This document shows positions 17,650 to 20,000 of a stretch of 20,000 nucleotides of DNA, piece after piece (the stretch's first letter is position 1; the number at the start of each line of letters is the position of its first letter). The DNA lies in the NCBI GenBank assembly GCA_009760855.2, contig WPIO01000054.1, positions 2,487,501 through 2,507,500 of the forward strand, given 5' to 3'. Source of the DNA: Cristatella mucedo (Eukaryota; Bryozoa; Phylactolaemata; Cristatellidae). The position numbers and the translations under genes are program-made. The notes under the pieces were generated by a model. That model was not told where the DNA came from and did no database searches. It saw only the letters and a list, made by a program, of their open reading frames with translations.

Positions 17650-18150
17650 CCGCTTGCATAAGCTCACGGAGGAAAATTCACGTGACTGGTCTTGCTTTGA
17701 GAAAAAGAGGTTTTTTCCAGTTTCTTTTTAAATGTCAAGTCAGCAGGTGTTGTGAAGTCAATCAGTCAGGCAGCATGTTTAGATTTGATTTGTAGGCCTG
17801 AGGTGCTTATGAACTGAATGCATGGCCTCTAAAACATTTGAGATTGGTTAGAGGTACAGCTAAAGATCAGCTACCAGTTGTAGGAGCTGAAGGTGTGATC
17901 AGAAAGCCGCAAAATTATACTATAGATAAGCTGGAGCAACATAATGAATGAATGTAGCGAAGGGTGGCAATGAGAATGAGTGGCAAGACCTAAAAGTGGA
18001 TGTGCTGCTTGGTGGCGAGCCAGTGTAGTGCCACCACAAGATGCTCAAGTGCAGCTGAAGTCGATGCTTTGAAAGCTCTCATAAAATTTGGAGCTAAACC
18101 ACTTCAATGCTGTACTATCGATCAGGCTAGATGCATAGGCACTCAAGGAC
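17650..18150 (-). mobile_element. Decayed LINE reverse-transcriptase fragment with internal deletion
   Basis: On the minus strand, 18150-18065 reads as the palm-side segment (IDSTALKWFSSKFYESFQSI). It then passes directly to the late motif EHLVVALHWLATKQHIHF at 18058-18000, so well over a hundred residues including the YADD box are missing. Further on, VAPAYL, then LTNLKCFRGHAFSS, APQAY and HLKRNWKKPLFLKA mark the C-terminus, now with several stops and frame changes. The wording is closer to other CR1/L2 members than to the 12243 element, so it is probably a separate family. Identification rests on motif order only. Confidence 0.68.
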
Positions 18151-18183
18151 TTGGTGGCAGGTTGTAACGCAAGAAATGCAGTC

Positions 18184-18232
18184 GAGAGAGAGAGAGAGAC
18201 AGACAGACAGAAGCAGAGACAGAGACAGAGAG
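18184..18232. repeat. (GA)n / (CAGA)n microsatellite
   Basis: GA units then CAGACAGA and AGAGAC variants. Confidence 0.93.
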
Positions 18233-18601
18233 ACCCACCGGAAGTAGCACTCGTGTATCGTGATCGAGGACGGGTTTTAGAAGCAGCAGTATGGCCCGCT
18301 GTTCTATAATGTAATGGCCATTTAACTTTTAATAGCGAGGCACTGGGGATTTTACAGCGACATCCAGCAGATGCCGACACGCCAGGAAAGCATGAAGATG
18401 GATAAAGAAATTGTCGCTGCTACTAAGAGGACGGACTATTCAGAGTAATGAATGTGAGTTAGTAGGAGAGACTGGCAGTAGGTTCTTCAATTAGTTCAAT
18501 TAAACTGGGGTCGTTTGGAGCTCTCTAAGCATTCTAGTCATGCTAAGATATTTGTCTGCTGCTTTTCACGTAGGCATTTAATTCAATTGACAGTCCTCAG
18601 A
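18233..18601. other. Intron, nothing recognised
   Basis: No exon, RNA gene or repeat copy seen. Confidence 0.45.
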
Positions 18602-18735
18602 ATATATAATAATAATATAATAATAATATTGCACTTGATAAAGCGCCCTCAGAGAACTTAATCTCTTTCTAGGCGCTTTACATTTGCTGCAAAGTGATAC
18701 GCAATAGAATAGTAAGTAAAATCATGCTTAAAAAA
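18602..18735 (-). mobile_element. LINE 3' tail (hairpin-tail family), minus strand
   Basis: Read on the minus strand from 18730: AAGCATGATTTTACTTACTA matches the pre-tail of the 11450 copy, followed by the tail at 18683-18632 (AAAGCGCCTAGAAAGAGATT, CTCTGAGGGCGCTTTATC) and ATT repeats to 18602. Both stems are intact. It is one of the least diverged tail copies. Confidence 0.82.
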
Positions 18736-18928
18736 AAAAAAAAATGAGCGACAAAACCTTGAAGTCATATACATAACTATGTTCGCCAGATCCTAGTGCA
18801 CTTTTATAAAACGTCAGGCCCATTATAAAGTGATTGAACACTGGCCTCCTTCGACAGCTATTTAATAGGCTGGGGTTTGAGATATGTGTACAAATCATGC
18901 TTGTGGATAATTTACGGTTTGCAGGCGT

Positions 18929-19002
18929 GGCCGATTAGCTCAGTTGGTTAGAGCGTGGTGCTAATAACGCTAAGGTCGTGGGTTCGATCCCCACATTGGC
19001 CA
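18929..19002 (+). tRNA. tRNA-Ile (anticodon AAT)
   Basis: The cloverleaf is complete in 74 bases: acceptor GGCCGAT/ATTGGCC with one G-T pair, D arm GCTC/GAGC, anticodon arm TGGTG/CGCTA around the loop CTAATAA, and T arm GTGGG/CCCAC with loop TTCGATC. The A box TAGCTCAGTTGG and B box GGTTCGATCC are canonical, and a T run at 19006-19010 can stop RNA polymerase III. It lies inside an intron of the host gene on the same strand, without an intron of its own. A pseudogene is unlikely given the pairing. Confidence 0.93.
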
Positions 19003-19010
19003 TAATTTTT

Positions 19011-19095
19011 GTGAGCCGTGATGGCTCACTAGGTAAGATGGATGCTGTTCACTACCTCGTCTTGAGGTTTGTGGATTTGAATCCTGTTTTGGGCC
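19011..19095 (+). mobile_element. tRNA-like SINE head directly after the tRNA gene
   Basis: It begins right after the T run with a perfect 7-bp hairpin, GTGAGCC/GGCTCAC (19011-19029). It then has an A-box-like TGGCTCACTAGGTAAG and, about 50 bases on, a B-box-like GTGGATTTGAATCC. Spacing between the boxes resembles the heads at 7346 and 15796. No shared tail follows closely. It could be a decayed second tRNA or a SINE head. Confidence 0.42.
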
Positions 19096-19328
19096 TAAAG
19101 GATTCCTTTATTTCGGTTTTTTCCTTTTATTCCTTTTGTCCTTTAAATGATCCTTTAGCACTGCTGCAAGCGTTGGTGGTAGCCGTAAAGGCTCTTCTCT
19201 CACTAAACAAAAGATAATCTGTTGAATCGGCTAGTATTCTTTTTAAGACGCTCAAGACAACTACTTCCCAAAGCATAGGCTCGGAGTTCATGAAGCCTAA
19301 CTTAGGCTGTTAGCCTCCAACCGGCTTG

Positions 19329-19392
19329 TAATAATAAAAATAATGCATTTGCATAGTGCCTCGGAGAACCGAATCTCTCTCTAAAGACTTAC
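19329..19392 (-). mobile_element. LINE/SINE tail fragment, minus strand
   Basis: On the minus strand: TTTAGAGAGAGATTCGGTTC, then TCCGAGGCACTATGC, then ATT-like repeats, a diverged copy of the shared tail without its upstream part. Confidence 0.6.
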
Positions 19393-19725
19393 AACCAACC
19401 TTTTAGTCTTAGTTTGAACACACAAAAGTATTCCTTTAGTTTTGAGGTTTGATATAAATAATGCATTGCCTTGCACTCTCGCATGTGCAAAAGAGGCACC
19501 GAATTCGGATTCGCAGAACAGCAAACGACTTCTTTTTGCAACATTTATTTTCAAAGCCAGCACTTCACAGCAACAGAGTGACTTATAATGATCAAAGCAC
19601 GAAGCTCTATGCAGTCTAGTATTAGTCGCGCTGTCCAAGATTCTTTCAAGCTATTTTATTTAGCTTCACTAAAGTTAAGCTGCTAGTTTTTCAATACCTT
19701 TCCATTTGCTGCTTACGTTATTCAG
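19393..19725. other. End of intron before the last exon
   Basis: No feature recognised apart from the acceptor region TGCTGCTTACGTTATTCAG ending at 19725. Confidence 0.5.
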
Positions 19726-19899
19726 ACGATCTATGTCTACCTGGTCAGTACTCACCGGATGGCTACGGACCCGAGTGCAATTTTTGTCCATCCAACTTCT
19801 ACCAGGCTGCCAGTGGCTCCCTATCGTGCAACGAGTGTCCGGCGAATACCACGACGAACGGCACCATGGGTAGCGTCAGTGCAGCGCAATGCGTGCCAG
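19726..19899 (+). CDS. SVEP1-like: SVEP1-like gene, exon with GCC2/GCC3 repeat 3
   Basis: A 174-nt phase 1-1 exon of 58 residues. It reads LCLPGQYSPDGYGPEC, NFCPSNFYQAASGSLSC, NECPANTTTNG and AQCVP, a textbook GCC2/GCC3 repeat with the FYQ-x3-G and T-x3-G signatures. An N-glycosylation sequon (NTT) is present. The acceptor is TTATTCAG/AC. The only donor that closes the module in phase 1 is CCAG/GCAAGT, a GC donor with otherwise perfect consensus. The gene continues beyond the window, since nothing like a C-terminal end is seen. Confidence 0.86.
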
Positions 19900-19905
19900 G
19901 CAAGT
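19900..19905 (+). promoter_or_regulatory. Non-canonical GC 5' splice site
   Basis: CAG/GCAAGT matches the U1-complementary consensus at every position except the T-to-C at +2, the usual form of GC-AG introns. Reading on gives a stop after 16 codons (at about 19948) and no module. No GT nearby gives phase 1 at the end of the repeat. Confidence 0.7.
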
Positions 19906-20000
19906 TCTTCCAGTCAAAAGTGCTGCCTTTTAGACGGCTGGCAGCTCGTTAGCTTGGCGATAGGCTGCCTCGTCTAAGCTCTAGAGCCGCAGGCACGCAC

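Overview
The window is intron-rich animal DNA, and my best guess is a marine invertebrate. The signs are canonical GT-AG exons with extracellular metazoan modules (sushi/CCP, HYR, GCC2/GCC3 ephrin-receptor-like), a eukaryotic tRNA-Ile with an AAT anticodon, L2/CR1-type LINE remnants, tRNA-derived SINE heads and very abundant microsatellites. I cannot name the phylum from the sequence; sponge, cnidarian or basal deuterostome would all fit.

One host gene runs across almost the whole window on the + strand, and both of its ends lie outside. I assembled nine well-supported exons plus one candidate by matching splice sites to reading phase: sushi (2311-2539), HYR (3761-4003), divergent HYR (5457-5747), sushi (7466-7663), a two-exon unnamed module (7724-7962 and 10170-10437), a candidate small exon (10496-10612), then three GCC2/GCC3-type repeats (14482-14703, 16761-16916, 19726-19899). 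Every junction is in phase, and most modules are phase 1-1. The order sushi-HYR-HYR-sushi-unnamed region-GCC2/GCC3 repeats is the order I recall for the amino-terminal third of SVEP1 (polydom), so I call the gene SVEP1-like. The product should be a large secreted, disulfide-rich adhesion or matrix protein. Introns range from 60 nt to about 4 kb, and the last donor in the window is GC rather than GT.

The introns carry nearly everything else. There is a 5'-truncated L2-like LINE on the minus strand (12243-13999) with an almost intact reverse transcriptase frame broken by one base, and two further copies of its 3' end (8445-8586, 17231-17520). A second LINE type ends in a conserved hairpin tail followed by ATT repeats (best copy 11125-11578). 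At least seven more copies or pieces of that tail are scattered on both strands, one of them attached to a tRNA-derived SINE head (7199-7346). A third, decayed LINE fragment lies at 17650-18150. A tRNA-Ile gene sits in the last large intron. Long (CT/GA)n, (GT/CA)n, (CTGT)n and (CCTTAT)n tracts and a 62-bp tandem repeat fill much of the remainder.

Points most worth a second look are the unnamed module in the SVEP1-like protein, the tandem triplication that contains the 3' splice site of exon 10170-10437, the LINE/SINE tail hairpin with base-pair-preserving changes between copies, the GC-AG donor, and an acidic, frame-broken coding remnant at 11596-12171. I saw no CRISPR array, operon or bacterial gene.
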